Shown here: piece after piece, positions 1 to 5,584 of the stretch
How the letters are laid out: the number at the start of each line of letters is the position of its first letter
Numbering within the stretch: position 1 is the first letter of the stretch
Assembly (NCBI GenBank): GCA_036824465.1
Contig: DAITAC010000153.1
Coordinates: 1 to 6,867, forward strand
DNA from: JAKOQB01 sp036824465
GTDB taxonomy: Bacteria; Pseudomonadota; Gammaproteobacteria; Burkholderiales; Burkholderiaceae_F
Length of the DNA: 6,867 nt
Direction of reading: 5' to 3'
Notes under the pieces: model-generated
Told to the model about the DNA's origin: nothing
Database searches by the model: none
The model's input: the letters and a program-made list of their open reading frames with translations, nothing else
Position numbers and translations under genes: made by a program

Positions 1-75
1 TTGCCCGCGCCGGCCTCCCGTATCATCCGCCCGCGGTTGCACGCCTGACCCGCACCACTTCTCCCTCGTCCCCTC
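1..75. other. Upstream region of the ccm operon, no gene supported
   Basis: No coding region can be supported here. The frame of ccmA has a stop at 46-48 (TGA) and no start codon between that stop and the ATG at 76. The other two + frames stay open to the window edge, but the stretch is too short to judge, so the tail of an upstream gene cannot be excluded. No Shine-Dalgarno is visible ahead of the ccmA ATG; the preceding bases are pyrimidine-rich (CTCCCTCGTCCCCTC). Confidence 0.6.
20..25 (+). promoter_or_regulatory. Possible -10 element (TATCAT) upstream of ccmA
   Basis: TATCAT matches the sigma70 -10 consensus at five of six positions and lies about 50 nt before ccmA. A -35 box at normal spacing would fall at or beyond the left edge. 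The TTGCCC at 1-6 is only 13 nt away, too close for a standard promoter. This is a weak candidate from position and sequence alone; ccmA could instead be transcribed from further upstream. Confidence 0.2.
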
Positions 76-705
76 ATGCTGCAGACCGTCGATCTTGAGT
101 GCACGCGCGGCGAACGGCTGCTGTTCACGCGCCTGAACTTCGAGGTCGCGCCGGGGACCTGCCTGCACATCGCCGGCGAGAACGGCTCTGGCAAGACCAG
201 CCTGCTGCGCATCCTGTGCGGATTGCTGTCACCGACTGCGGGGCATGTCCACTGGGGCGGTGAGAGCATCCGCAAGCTGCGGGAGGATTACTGGCAGCAA
301 CTGGCGTACGTTGGCCACCTCAACGGCGTGAAGGACGACCTGACCGCGCTCGAGAATGTTCGCTATGGCGCCGCAGTGACGGGGCGCGCGGCCCCGCTCG
401 CGCGCGCGCGCGATGCGCTCGCGGAACTGGCGCTCGGCAACTTCGAGGGCTCGCACGCACGCTTCCTGTCGCAGGGTCAGAAGCGTCGCGTGGCGCTGGC
501 GCGGCTCTTCCTCGCCGAAGAGGCGAAACTCTGGATCCTGGACGAGCCGTTCACTGCGCTCGACGTGCGCGGTGTGGCCGTGCTGTCGGACCTGATCGGA
601 AGGCATACCGCGCGTGACGGCATCGTGGTGCTGACCACGCACCAGGACGCGCCACTGCCGGGCCGCGTGACGCGGCTCGACCTGCGCGCGGCGGAGCCGA
701 TATGA
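76..705 (+). CDS. ccmA: CcmA, ATP-binding subunit of the heme/CcmE-release ABC complex
   Basis: A 209-aa cytoplasmic ABC ATPase. By family knowledge it pairs with CcmB, and with CcmC and CcmD uses ATP hydrolysis to release heme-loaded CcmE for cytochrome c maturation. Visible motifs are Walker A GENGSGKTS (residues 34-42), signature LSQGQ (131-135), Walker B LWILDEP with catalytic Glu (152-158), D-loop ALD (161-163) and the H-loop His in TTHQ (His189). The stretch LTALENV (89-95) and the segment LDEPFTALDV are typical of CcmA rather than of other ABC exporters, and the length is normal for the family. The Gln found at the Q-loop position in E. coli CcmA (GHQPG) is Leu82 here (GHLNG). The ATG at 76 is the only start in the open frame, with no clear Shine-Dalgarno. 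The stop overlaps the ccmB start as ATGA. Confidence 0.96.
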   Translation: MLQTVDLECTRGERLLFTRLNFEVAPGTCLHIAGENGSGKTSLLRILCGLLSPTAGHVHWGGESIRKLREDYWQQLAYVGHLNGVKDDLTALENVRYGAAVTGRAAPLARARDALAELALGNFEGSHARFLSQGQKRRVALARLFLAEEAKLWILDEPFTALDVRGVAVLSDLIGRHTARDGIVVLTTHQDAPLPGRVTRLDLRAAEPI

Positions 706-1370
706 GCAACACCTTCACTGCTGTGGTCCGCCGCGACCTGCTGCTCGCGGTGCGCCAGCGCGCCGACGTCGCCAACACGCTGCTTTTCTTCCTGGTCGTG
801 GTCACCATGGTGCCGCTTGGCGTGGGGCCGGAGTTGAATACCCTGCGCACGATTGCGCCCGGCGTGGTCTGGGTCGCCGCGTTGCTGGCGGCGATCCTGT
901 CGCTGAATCGGCTGTTCGCCAACGACTACGCGGACGGCTCGCTCGAGCAGATGCTGCTCACCGGCGAGCCGCTGCCGATCATCGTGCTGGCCAAGGCATT
1001 CGCGCACTGGCTGGTCACGGGGCTCCCCATCACGCTGATGGCCGCGCTGCTTGGCATCATGTTCGACCTTGGGGTGGAACCGACCGCGATTCTGATGGTC
1101 TCTCTGCTGCTCGGCACGCCGGCGTTGTCGTTGATCGGCGCCGTGGGCGCGGGGCTGACCCTGGGCCTGCGCGGCGGCGGCGTGCTGATTTCGCTGCTGG
1201 TATTGCCGCTGTACGTGCCGGTTCTCATTTTCGGCGCTGGCGCGGTCGAGGCGGTGGCGGGCGGACAGTCGCCGCAGGGACACCTGCTGTTACTCGGCGC
1301 GCTGTCCCTTGGGACGACCGTATTGGCGCCATGGGCTATCGCCGCAGCGCTGCGCATTTCTATGGAATGA
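702..1370 (+). CDS. ccmB: CcmB, membrane subunit of the CcmAB ABC complex
   Basis: A 222-aa polytopic inner-membrane protein, the permease-like partner of CcmA in the CcmABCD complex. It has about six hydrophobic segments, near residues 24-42, 52-71, 100-120, 128-150, 158-180 and 195-217, as expected for the family. The loop after the second segment reads FANDYADGSLEQMLL (72-86), which matches the conserved DGSLEQ region of CcmB. The N-terminal VVRRDLLLAVRQRADVAN is also typical, being the amphipathic entry before the first helix. The ATG overlaps the ccmA stop (ATGA), with GGAG at 693-696 as a modest ribosome site, so translation is probably coupled to ccmA. A 114-nt gap separates the stop from ccmC. 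Confidence 0.95.
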   Translation: MSNTFTAVVRRDLLLAVRQRADVANTLLFFLVVVTMVPLGVGPELNTLRTIAPGVVWVAALLAAILSLNRLFANDYADGSLEQMLLTGEPLPIIVLAKAFAHWLVTGLPITLMAALLGIMFDLGVEPTAILMVSLLLGTPALSLIGAVGAGLTLGLRGGGVLISLLVLPLYVPVLIFGAGAVEAVAGGQSPQGHLLLLGALSLGTTVLAPWAIAAALRISME

Positions 1371-1422
1371 TCATGATCTGTTTAGCATGACTGCGGTCAA
1401 GGGCGCCGTAACTTGGCCCGTT

Positions 1423-1436
1423 ACAGTGCGCACTGT
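1423..1436. repeat. Perfect 14-bp palindrome, possible operator
   Basis: ACAGTGCGCACTGT equals its own reverse complement over 14 bp. It lies 48 nt before the ccmC start, between a weak TTGGCC and a weak TGTCAA(T). It does not match the FNR/Anr consensus (TTGAT-N4-ATCAA). A palindrome of this length in a non-coding gap is compatible with a dimeric regulator site, but with no loop it is not a good RNA hairpin. No protein can be named from the sequence. Confidence 0.4.
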
Positions 1437-1446
1437 GTCAATCTCC

Positions 1447-1468
1447 GCGGACGCCTGAAGGCTTCCGC
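1447..1468 (+). repeat. RNA hairpin just upstream of ccmC
   Basis: The stem is GCGGA (1447-1451) with TCCGC (1464-1468), one C/T mismatch, then GCC (1453-1455) with GGC (1460-1462), closing a TGAA tetraloop (1456-1459). It ends 16 nt before the ccmC ATG and is followed by an A-rich run (GAAAAAA), not a T-run. It therefore resembles an mRNA-processing or translation-modulating element rather than a terminator on the + strand. Confidence 0.45.
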
Positions 1469-1484
1469 CATTTGAAAAAACCCG

Positions 1485-2243
1485 ATGAACAGCACGACCG
1501 CCGCTCCCGGCGTCAGCATTTTCCGATTCTCCGCGCCGCATGTCTTCTATCCCCTCGCGGGGAAGATGATTCCGTGGTTTGCCGCCCTGGCGCTCGTGCT
1601 CACGGCCGTGGGGATGTACCTCGCCTTCTTCGTCGCACCGACCGATGCGACCCAGGGCGAGAGCTACCGCATCATCTTCATCCACGTGCCGTCGGCGTGG
1701 ATGGCGATGTTCCTGTACGTGGTGATGGCGTTCTGGGCCGGGGTGGGGCTCGTGTTCAACACGCGGCTGTCGTCGATGATGGCCTCCGCAGTTGCCCCCA
1801 GCGGCGCGCTGATGGCGTTCATCGCACTTTGGACCGGTGCGCTGTGGGGCCGGCCGACCTGGGGTGCCTACTGGGTGTGGGATGCGCGGCTGACCTCGAC
1901 GCTGATCCTGCTGTTCCTGTATCTGGGCTTCATCGCGTTGCAGGCGGCGATCGACGATCCGCGCCGTGCCGACAAGGCATCGGCCGTTCTGGCACTGGTG
2001 GGCGTGGTCAACGTGCCGATCATCTATTTTTCGGTCAAGTGGTGGAACACGCTGCATCAGGGCGCGTCGGTGAAGATGACCGGCACGTCGATGGCGACCA
2101 CGATGCTGGCCGGCATGCTGGTGATGGTGTTTGCGTTCTGGATGTACTGCATTGCGATCGTGCTGTATCGGGTGCGCACGATCATGCTGGAACGCGATCG
2201 CAGGAGCGCCTGGGTGAAAGATGCATTGGCGCGCAATGAGTAA
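1485..2243 (+). CDS. ccmC: CcmC, heme handling protein that loads CcmE
   Basis: A 252-aa polytopic inner-membrane protein with about six membrane spans. It belongs to the heme-handling protein family, which presents heme to CcmE. The periplasmic tryptophan-rich WWD domain is clear: WGRPTWGAYWVWDARLTS (residues 121-138). The two family histidines, thought to be axial heme ligands in E. coli CcmC, are present as His67 (IFIHVPSAW) and His191 (WWNTLHQG). The start at 1485 is the first ATG after an in-frame TGA at 1473-1475. It gives a short N-terminal extension before the conserved FYPLAGKMIPWF (21-32). No good Shine-Dalgarno precedes it (GAAAAAACCCG). ccmD follows after 21 nt. Confidence 0.96.
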   Translation: MNSTTAAPGVSIFRFSAPHVFYPLAGKMIPWFAALALVLTAVGMYLAFFVAPTDATQGESYRIIFIHVPSAWMAMFLYVVMAFWAGVGLVFNTRLSSMMASAVAPSGALMAFIALWTGALWGRPTWGAYWVWDARLTSTLILLFLYLGFIALQAAIDDPRRADKASAVLALVGVVNVPIIYFSVKWWNTLHQGASVKMTGTSMATTMLAGMLVMVFAFWMYCIAIVLYRVRTIMLERDRRSAWVKDALARNE

Positions 2244-2250
2244 CGAGTGC

Positions 2251-2255
2251 AGGAG
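2251..2255 (+). promoter_or_regulatory. Shine-Dalgarno AGGAG deciding the ccmD start
   Basis: AGGAG lies 9 nt before the ATG at 2265 and downstream of the GTG at 2247 that would give a longer ccmD. This favours the ATG start. Confidence 0.7.
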
Positions 2256-2264
2256 CAACGCGGT

Positions 2265-2438
2265 ATGAACTGGAGCAGTTTGAGTGACTTCGTGAACATG
2301 GGGGGCTACGGCTTCTATGTCTGGAGCTCGTATGGAATGTGTGCGGCGTTGCTCGCCGCCGAGCTGTGGTCCGCGCGGGCGCGCCGCCGGCGCGCGGTGG
2401 CCGAGGCGCAGCGCGCGGTGACACGGGAAGCCACATGA
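2265..2438 (+). CDS. ccmD: CcmD, small membrane component of the CcmABCD complex
   Basis: A 57-aa protein with a single membrane span. CcmD proteins stabilise the CcmC-CcmE association and are needed for release of holo-CcmE. The diagnostic motif is GGYGFYVWSSYG (residues 13-24), leading into the hydrophobic span (about 17-36). A strongly basic run RARRRR (38-43) and an Ala/Arg-rich cytoplasmic tail follow. The ATG at 2265 is chosen over an in-frame GTG at 2247, because an AGGAG lies 9 nt before it and the longer form would add six residues unrelated to the family start. The stop overlaps the ccmE start as ATGA, suggesting coupled translation. Confidence 0.93.
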   Translation: MNWSSLSDFVNMGGYGFYVWSSYGMCAALLAAELWSARARRRRAVAEAQRAVTREAT

Positions 2439-2896
2439 AGCCGCGACAGAAGAGACTCGCGCTAATAGTGGGCGGCGTGGCGGTGCTCGGTATTGCGGCC
2501 TACCTGATCCTGTCGGCGTTCCAGGAAAACCTGGTGTTCTTCTTCTCGCCGTCCGACGTGGCGGCGCAGAAGGCGCCCTCAGGGCGCGCATTTCGCATCG
2601 GCGGACTGGTCGAACCGGGGAGCGTGAAGCGCGAAGGTGTGATGGTCAGCTTCCGCGTCACCGATACGGCGCACACCGTTCCAGTCGTGTATCAAGGCAT
2701 CCTTCCTGATCTTTTCAAGGAAGGCAAAGGGGTGGTCGCGCAGGGCAAGCTGGCGGGCGACGGCACCTTCAGAGCATCCGAAGTGCTCGCCAAACACGAC
2801 GAGAATTACATGCCGCCCGATGCTGCGCACGCGCTTGAGCAGGCGCAGAAAGCGCAGAAGACGCTGACGCAACCGCAAGCGGCGGCGTCCAAGTGA
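2435..2896 (+). CDS. ccmE: CcmE, periplasmic heme chaperone
   Basis: A 153-aa membrane-anchored protein that binds heme covalently and carries it from CcmC to CcmF. It has a short basic N-terminus (MKPRQKR), one membrane span (about 8-28), and a periplasmic OB-fold-like domain. Conserved stretches include FFFSPSDV (35-42), FRIGGLVEPGSVKR (53-66) and YQGILPDLFKEG (86-97). The heme-attachment motif is LAKHDENYMPP (118-128): His121 is the covalent heme ligand and Tyr125 the axial one, corresponding to His130 and Tyr134 of E. coli. The C-terminal tail is Gln/Ala/Lys-rich, as is usual. The start is the ATG overlapping the ccmD stop, with GGGAAG at 2425-2430. The frame is open further upstream, but that extension lies inside ccmD. 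Confidence 0.97.
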   Translation: MKPRQKRLALIVGGVAVLGIAAYLILSAFQENLVFFFSPSDVAAQKAPSGRAFRIGGLVEPGSVKREGVMVSFRVTDTAHTVPVVYQGILPDLFKEGKGVVAQGKLAGDGTFRASEVLAKHDENYMPPDAAHALEQAQKAQKTLTQPQAAASK

Positions 2897-3060
2897 CAGG
2901 TCCTGCACGCGGCGCGCTGCAGAAGAACGTGGTCACCGAAGAACCGCTCGTAGCTTTTGCGTTCACGACCGGCGCCGAGCCTTCTCAAGCCGGTCATGCC
3001 GATTTCAGCCGACCAAGCGCATGTGCGACCCTCGAGGTCGAGCATGCCAAGGAGGATTAA
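2893..3060 (+). CDS. Candidate 55-aa small ORF filling the ccmE-ccmF gap
   Basis: A GTG at 2893 overlaps the ccmE stop as GTGA. Its frame stays open for 55 codons across the whole gap and ends at TAA (3058-3060), 3 nt before ccmF. The product would start MTGPARGALQKNVV and end LEVEHAKED. It has no membrane span and one Cys, and I recognise no family. In favour are its operon-like position and the coupled overlaps. Against it, no Shine-Dalgarno precedes the GTG; third-position G/C is about 62% by my count, and the neighbouring genes look clearly higher; a frame this long is not rare in GC-rich DNA; and a competing 23-codon frame (2996-3067) also abuts ccmF. It is more likely non-coding than coding. 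Confidence 0.22.
   Translation: MTGPARGALQKNVVTEEPLVAFAFTTGAEPSQAGHADFSRPSACATLEVEHAKED
2967..2995 (+). repeat. Inverted repeat in the ccmE-ccmF gap
   Basis: GACCGGC (2967-2973) pairs perfectly with GCCGGTC (2989-2995) around a 15-nt loop. No T-run follows, so it is not an intrinsic terminator on the + strand. It could be an mRNA-stability or processing hairpin between ccmE and ccmF, or chance in GC-rich sequence. Confidence 0.35.
3049..3055 (+). promoter_or_regulatory. Strong Shine-Dalgarno AAGGAGG for ccmF
   Basis: AAGGAGG lies 8 nt before the GTG at 3064. It is the best ribosome-binding site in the window and fixes the non-ATG start of ccmF. ccmF therefore has its own efficient initiation after the gap instead of depending on coupling to ccmE. 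Confidence 0.85.
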
Positions 3061-3063
3061 GCC

Positions 3064-5040
3064 GTGATTCCCGAACTTGGACACTTTGCGCTGATCCTGG
3101 CGCTGCTTCTCGCAGTGGTGCAGGGCACGCTGCCGCTGATCGGCGCGCACAAGGGCGTACGTGAATGGATGGCACTGTCGCGGCCGGTCGCGCAGGGGCA
3201 ATTCGTATTCGTCGTGTTCGCGTGGCTATGCCTTGTCTACTCGTTCGTCAACAGTGACTTCTCGGTGGTCAACGTCGCCACCAATTCCAACTCGCTGCTG
3301 CCGCTGCCGTACAAGATCGCCGCGTCGTGGGGCTCGCACGAGGGCTCGATGCTGCTGTGGGTGCTGATGCTCGCGACGTGGGGCGTGGCGGTCAGCATCT
3401 TCAGCCGCCATCTGCCTGACGAAATGGTTGCGCGCGTGCTTGGCGTGATGGGTCTGGTCGCCGCGGGCTTCATCCTCTTCATGCTGGCGACGTCCGATCC
3501 GTTCGAGCGACTGTTTCCGGCCGCGCAGGAAGGCCGCGATCTGAATCCCTTGCTGCAGGACCCCGGCATGGTGCTGCATCCGCCGATGCTCTACATGGGT
3601 TATGTCGGCTTCTCGGTCGCGTTCGCGTTTGCGCTTGCCGCGCTGCTCGGCGGCAAGCTCGACACCGCGTGGGCGCGCTGGTCGCGTCCATGGACCACGG
3701 TTGCGTGGTGCTTCCTCACGGTCGGCATCGGGCTCGGTTCGTGGTGGGCGTATTACGAGCTCGGCTGGGGCGGCTGGTGGTTCTGGGACCCGGTGGAGAA
3801 TGCCTCGTTCATGCCGTGGCTGGTGGGCACCGCGCTGATCCATTCGCTCGCGGTGACCGAGAAGCGCGGCACGTTCAAGGCATGGACCGTGCTGCTGGCG
3901 ATCTTCGCGTTTTCGCTGTCGCTGCTGGGCACGTTCCTGGTTCGCTCGGGTGTGCTGACGTCGGTGCATGCATTCGCGACCGATCCCAAGCGCGGCGTGT
4001 TCATCCTCGCCTTCCTCGTGATCGTGATCGGCGCGTCGCTGGCGCTGTTTGCCTGGCGCGCGCCGCGTGTGGGCATCGGCGGCCAGTTCGACGCGGTGTC
4101 GCGCGAGTCGATGCTCCTTGGCAACAACCTGATGCTGATGGTGGCCGGCGCCTCGGTGCTGCTTGGCACGCTGTATCCGCTGTTTCTCGATGCGCTGAAC
4201 CTCGGCAAGATCTCGGTCGGACCGCCGTACTTCGACGCCGTGTTCGTGCCGATCATGACGCCGCTGGTGTTCCTGATGGGCGTGGGTCCGATCGCGCGCT
4301 GGCGTCAGGCGCCACTGCCGGATCTGTGGACCCAGTTGCGCTGGGCGCTCATGATCTCGCTCGTGCTCGGGCTCGTGCTTCCATTCGTGGGCGGGCGCTG
4401 GTCGCCGATGCTTGCGTTCGGCTACTGGCTCGCGGCGTGGATCGTCGTCACCTCGATCGTGCAGATCCGCCACCAGATCCGGCACGCGCAGGGCAACCTG
4501 ATTGCGAAGCTGGCGAGCCAGCCGCGCGCATGGTGGGGCATGACGCTCGCGCATCTGGGCGTGGCGGTGTTCATCATCGGCGTCACGTCGGTGAAGGGCT
4601 ACGAAGTCGAGCGCGACGTGAAGATGAATGTTGGCGACACCATCAGCGTGCGCGACTACACGTTCCGGTTTGACGGGGTCAACGAGCGCATGGGTCCGAA
4701 CTTCCGCGCGGCGCGCGGCGACGTCACCGTAACCAAGGGCGGCAAGCCGAGCGGCGTTCTGCATCCGGAGAAGCGCGTCTATCTCGCGCAGCAGGGCATG
4801 CCGATGACCGAAGCGGCGATCGACACCGGAATCACCGGGGACATCTATGTTTCGCTCGGCGAGGCGGTCGATGAGAAGGCGTGGACCGTGCGCGTGTACT
4901 ACAAGCCGTTCGTGACGTGGATCTGGGGCGGCTGCGTGCTGATGGCATTCGGCGGCCTGGTCGCCGTGTTCGATCGGCGCTACCGCGCGCCGGCGCGGCG
5001 TGAGGCGCTGACGGGCGGACTGAAGCCGGCCTCAGCCTGA
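3064..5040 (+). CDS. ccmF: CcmF, cytochrome c heme lyase core subunit
   Basis: A 658-aa polytopic membrane protein, the normal CcmF size. It takes heme from holo-CcmE and, with CcmH and CcmI, ligates it to apocytochrome c. The WWD domain is WGGWWFWDPVENASFMPW (residues 235-252). The four histidines known to be functional in E. coli CcmF are all present: His172 (LHPPMLYMGYVG), His260 (ALIHSLAVTEKRG), His302 (SVHAFATDP) and His497 (TLAHLGVAV). A large periplasmic domain lies near residues 511-612, before the last span (about 613-635). Other typical stretches are NSNSLLPLPYKIAASWGSHE (74-93) and FLVRSGVLTSVHAF (291-304). It starts with GTG, supported by AAGGAGG 8 nt upstream and the family-like start IPELGHFALILAL. 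ccmG begins 7 nt after the stop. Confidence 0.97.
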   Translation: MIPELGHFALILALLLAVVQGTLPLIGAHKGVREWMALSRPVAQGQFVFVVFAWLCLVYSFVNSDFSVVNVATNSNSLLPLPYKIAASWGSHEGSMLLWVLMLATWGVAVSIFSRHLPDEMVARVLGVMGLVAAGFILFMLATSDPFERLFPAAQEGRDLNPLLQDPGMVLHPPMLYMGYVGFSVAFAFALAALLGGKLDTAWARWSRPWTTVAWCFLTVGIGLGSWWAYYELGWGGWWFWDPVENASFMPWLVGTALIHSLAVTEKRGTFKAWTVLLAIFAFSLSLLGTFLVRSGVLTSVHAFATDPKRGVFILAFLVIVIGASLALFAWRAPRVGIGGQFDAVSRESMLLGNNLMLMVAGASVLLGTLYPLFLDALNLGKISVGPPYFDAVFVPIMTPLVFLMGVGPIARWRQAPLPDLWTQLRWALMISLVLGLVLPFVGGRWSPMLAFGYWLAAWIVVTSIVQIRHQIRHAQGNLIAKLASQPRAWWGMTLAHLGVAVFIIGVTSVKGYEVERDVKMNVGDTISVRDYTFRFDGVNERMGPNFRAARGDVTVTKGGKPSGVLHPEKRVYLAQQGMPMTEAAIDTGITGDIYVSLGEAVDEKAWTVRVYYKPFVTWIWGGCVLMAFGGLVAVFDRRYRAPARREALTGGLKPASA

Positions 5041-5047
5041 TCGCGCA

Positions 5048-5584
5048 ATGAAGAAAGCCGCTTTCTATCTCATTCCGCTGGCCGCGTTCGTCATTCTGGC
5101 CGTCTTTCTGCTGCGGGGCCTGTGGCTCAATCCACGCGAGGTGCCGTCGCCGCTGATCGGCAAGGCGGCGCCGGTGTTTGAGCGGCCCACGCTGAACAAG
5201 CCCGGGCTTCAGTTCGCCAGCAAGGAAATGCTGGGCCAGGTGTGGGTGTTCAACGTGTGGGCGTCGTGGTGCACGCCGTGCCGGCAGGAGCATCCTCTAT
5301 GGAATGAGTTGGCGGCGAAGAAGCTCGTGCCGATCATCGGCATGAATTACAAGGACGATGCCGGCGCCGCCAGGAAATGGCTCACGGACCTGGGCGATCC
5401 GTACACGTTGACGATCGTCGATGGCGACGGTCGGCTCGGCATCGATTACGGTGTCTACGGCGTGCCGGAGACCTTCATCATCGACAAGCAGGGCTTGATC
5501 CGCCACAAGCACATCGGACCGGTCACGCCCGAAGCCATGGAAAAGAAGATCGTGCCGCTGGTGCGCGAACTGCAGAAATCATGA
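5048..5584 (+). CDS. ccmG: CcmG/DsbE, thiol-disulfide reductase for cytochrome c maturation
   Basis: A 178-aa thioredoxin-fold protein anchored in the inner membrane by an N-terminal span (about 5-25), with its domain in the periplasm. It keeps apocytochrome CXXCH cysteines, or the CcmH disulfide, reduced, drawing electrons from DsbD/CcdA (neither is in this window). The active site is WASWCTPCRQEHP (residues 71-83; Cys75 and Cys78). The cis-Pro loop with the CcmG-specific signature is GVYGVPETF (135-143; Pro140). GMNYKDD (98-104) is also typical of the family. The ATG at 5048 gives the expected MKK start and membrane anchor; no clear Shine-Dalgarno is visible. The stop overlaps ccmH as ATGA. 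Confidence 0.96.
   Translation: MKKAAFYLIPLAAFVILAVFLLRGLWLNPREVPSPLIGKAAPVFERPTLNKPGLQFASKEMLGQVWVFNVWASWCTPCRQEHPLWNELAAKKLVPIIGMNYKDDAGAARKWLTDLGDPYTLTIVDGDGRLGIDYGVYGVPETFIIDKQGLIRHKHIGPVTPEAMEKKIVPLVRELQKS

Larger units (their letters stand above)
1371..1484 (+). other. ccmB-ccmC intergenic region with several inverted repeats
   Basis: This is one of only two substantial gaps in the operon. It holds a 10-bp palindrome, GATCATGATC (1369-1378, overlapping the ccmB stop); a GTAAC/GTTAC inverted repeat (1408-1412 and 1420-1424); a perfect 14-bp palindrome (1423-1436); and a hairpin just before ccmC (1447-1468). Two tiny frames are chained by ATGA overlaps to the ccmB stop, of 7 codons (from 1367) and 23 codons (from 1387, stop at 1456-1458). 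No intrinsic terminator (hairpin plus T-run) is present on the + strand. The only promoter-like pair, TTGGCC (1413-1418) with TGTCAA (1436-1441), is weak. Function is unknown. Confidence 0.6.

Noticed and set aside
1369..1378. GATCATGATC palindrome over the ccmB stop as an FNR-type site
   Set aside because: It lacks the TTGAT-N4-ATCAA arrangement and partly overlaps coding sequence; a 10-bp palindrome here is likely chance.
1447..1480. Intrinsic terminator between ccmB and ccmC
   Set aside because: The hairpin is real but is followed by an A-run on the + strand, not a T-run. On the minus strand the T-run precedes the stem. Neither orientation makes a standard terminator.
2247..2264. Longer ccmD from a GTG at 2247
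   Set aside because: The AGGAG at 2251-2255 lies downstream of that GTG and is correctly spaced for the ATG at 2265, where CcmD-like sequence begins.
2339..2434. N-terminal extension of ccmE by 32 codons
   Set aside because: The extension lies entirely within ccmD and is Arg/Ala-rich. The ATG at 2435 gives the normal basic start and membrane anchor of CcmE.
1371..2591. Long minus-strand open frame of about 400 codons antisense to ccmC, ccmD and ccmE
   Set aside because: It is rich in Arg, His, Pro and Gln and runs opposite three well-supported ccm genes. This is the usual mirror effect of GC-rich codon use, with no recognisable domain.
3226..4764. Minus-strand open frame of about 510 codons antisense to ccmF
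   Set aside because: Its composition is extreme (Arg, His, Gln and Glu rich) and it shows no motif, while the + strand carries the intact CcmF WWD domain and histidines.
5377..5580. N-terminal extension of ccmH by 68 codons
   Set aside because: It overlaps the ccmG coding region in another frame. The ATG at 5581 gives a clean signal peptide and the expected length.
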